Shown: in pieces, positions 16,543 through 16,892 of the stretch | Position numbering within the stretch: position 1 is the stretch's first letter | How the letters are laid out: every line of letters begins with the position of its first letter | DNA from: Gammaproteobacteria bacterium | GTDB lineage: Bacteria > Pseudomonadota > Gammaproteobacteria > Enterobacterales > Kangiellaceae | Reading direction: 5' to 3' | Assembly (NCBI GenBank): GCA_013372875.1 | Contig: JABXIW010000266.1 | Span: 1 to 16,892, forward strand | Length of the DNA: 16,892 bases | Made by a program: the position numbers and the translations under genes | Notes under the pieces: generated by a model | Told to the model about the DNA's origin: nothing | Databases searched by the model: none | Seen by the model: the letters and a program-made list of their open reading frames with translations, nothing else

Positions 16543-16570
16543 AAAAAAAATTAAAAAAAGTGCAAAAAAA
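16543..16570 (+). promoter_or_regulatory. Phased A-tracts, UP-element-like, upstream of rRNA P1
   Basis: Three A-tracts (16543-16550, 16553-16559, 16564-16570) recur about every 10 bp, one helical turn, and end just before the P1 -35 box at 16574. This is the expected place for an UP element contacted by the RNA polymerase alpha C-terminal domains; the phasing would also curve the DNA. Confidence 0.6.
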
Positions 16571-16573
16571 GGC

Positions 16574-16601
16574 TTGCCAGCTTTCTAAAAGCCCCTATAA
16601 T
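16574..16601 (+). promoter_or_regulatory. rRNA operon promoter P1
   Basis: TTGCCA (16574-16579), a 16-bp spacer and TATAAT (16596-16601) are followed by a GC-rich discriminator (GCGC), the usual mark of stringently controlled rRNA promoters. Confidence 0.75.
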
Positions 16602-16685
16602 GCGCATCACTTTCGAGGCACAGCCGAGAAATAAAGCTCTATCAAAAATAAATTGCTTTTTTTAATAAAAAAACAGCAAAAATGA

Positions 16686-16713
16686 TTGACAGAGATTAAG
16701 GGCGATATATAAT
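16686..16713 (+). promoter_or_regulatory. rRNA operon promoter P2
   Basis: A full-consensus TTGACA (16686-16691), a 16-bp spacer and a full-consensus TATAAT (16708-16713) are followed by the GC-rich discriminator GTGCGCCC. AT-rich DNA (16643-16684) precedes it. It is 112 bp after P1, the tandem layout known from E. coli rrn operons. Confidence 0.85.
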
Positions 16714-16721
16714 GTGCGCCC

Positions 16722-16892
16722 ACTCGAGCAAAGCGAGTACTTTGTCGAGTCTGTTCTTTAAAAAGTTGTAAGACAATTTGTGTGGGCACTTGTTGGAATG
16801 ATGCATTGCATTATTCGATGAAGTGACCAACACCCTAAAATTAATTCGATTAATTGATTTATTTTTAAATAAGTTGGTGATTCATTGAGTCA
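16722..16892 (+). promoter_or_regulatory. rRNA leader with boxB/boxA/boxC-like antitermination elements
   Basis: A small hairpin ACTCG-N7-CGAGT (16722-16738, boxB-like) is followed by TGTTCTTTAAAA (16752-16763). This matches the rRNA boxA consensus TGCTCTTTAACA, bound by NusB/NusE. Then AGACAATTTGTGTGGGCACT (16771-16790) is nearly the same as the boxC region of E. coli rrn leaders. These elements let RNA polymerase ignore rho within the rRNA operon. The remaining 100 bp is AT-rich leader, with ACCAAC (16826-16831) able to pair with GTTGGT (16873-16878). Mature 16S rRNA (which starts near AGAGTTTGATC) is not reached; it should begin shortly after the window. Confidence 0.85.

Noticed and set aside
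16793..16892. Start of 16S rRNA inside the window
   Set aside because: The conserved AGAGTTTGATC start is not present; only leader sequence is seen.

Overview
This window looks like core chromosome of a gammaproteobacterium with moderate-to-low GC. The proteins (EtfAB, PpnN, PilS, GlnB, BamD, RluD, PgeF, ClpB) closely resemble, from memory, their gammaproteobacterial homologues, and the right edge carries an rRNA leader with enteric-like boxA/boxC sequence. A marine Kangiella-like lineage would fit the gene content, but that is inference; no search was run. I see no insertion sequence, phage gene, CRISPR array or tRNA.

Layout, left to right. (1) The end of etfB runs into etfA (electron transfer flavoprotein), closed by a terminator shared with the convergent gene ppnN. 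(2) A minus-strand block from about 6.2 to 1.2 kb reads pilS, pilR-like regulator, a lone GspH/FimT-type minor prepilin and ppnN. (3) Divergent from pilS are nadE, glnB and a small two-helix membrane ORF, ending at a terminator shared with the convergent bamD. (4) bamD (minus) is divergent from rluD-pgeF-acyltransferase-clpB (plus); clpB has its own sigma32-like promoter. (5) After the clpB terminator come two minus-strand genes (DUF4124 and DUF3579 proteins), then pssA (plus). (6) The last 460 bp contain no protein gene. They hold a nested inverted repeat, phased A-tracts, tandem rRNA promoters and the rRNA leader with boxB/boxA/boxC-like elements. Mature 16S rRNA begins beyond the window.

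The order bamD<>rluD-pgeF-...-clpB-...-rrn matches the E. coli bamD-rluD-yfiH-clpB-rrnG neighbourhood as I recall it, with an acyltransferase, two small genes and pssA inserted.

The most unusual item is the PilR-like regulator. Its receiver and Fis-type HTH look intact, but its central AAA+ domain has no GAFTGA loop, a damaged Walker A and a Walker B in which the usual Asp-Glu is Asn-Asn. It therefore should not work as a normal sigma54 activator. A -24/-12-like sequence nevertheless lies just upstream of the neighbouring minor prepilin gene, so how pilin-type genes are controlled here is an open question.
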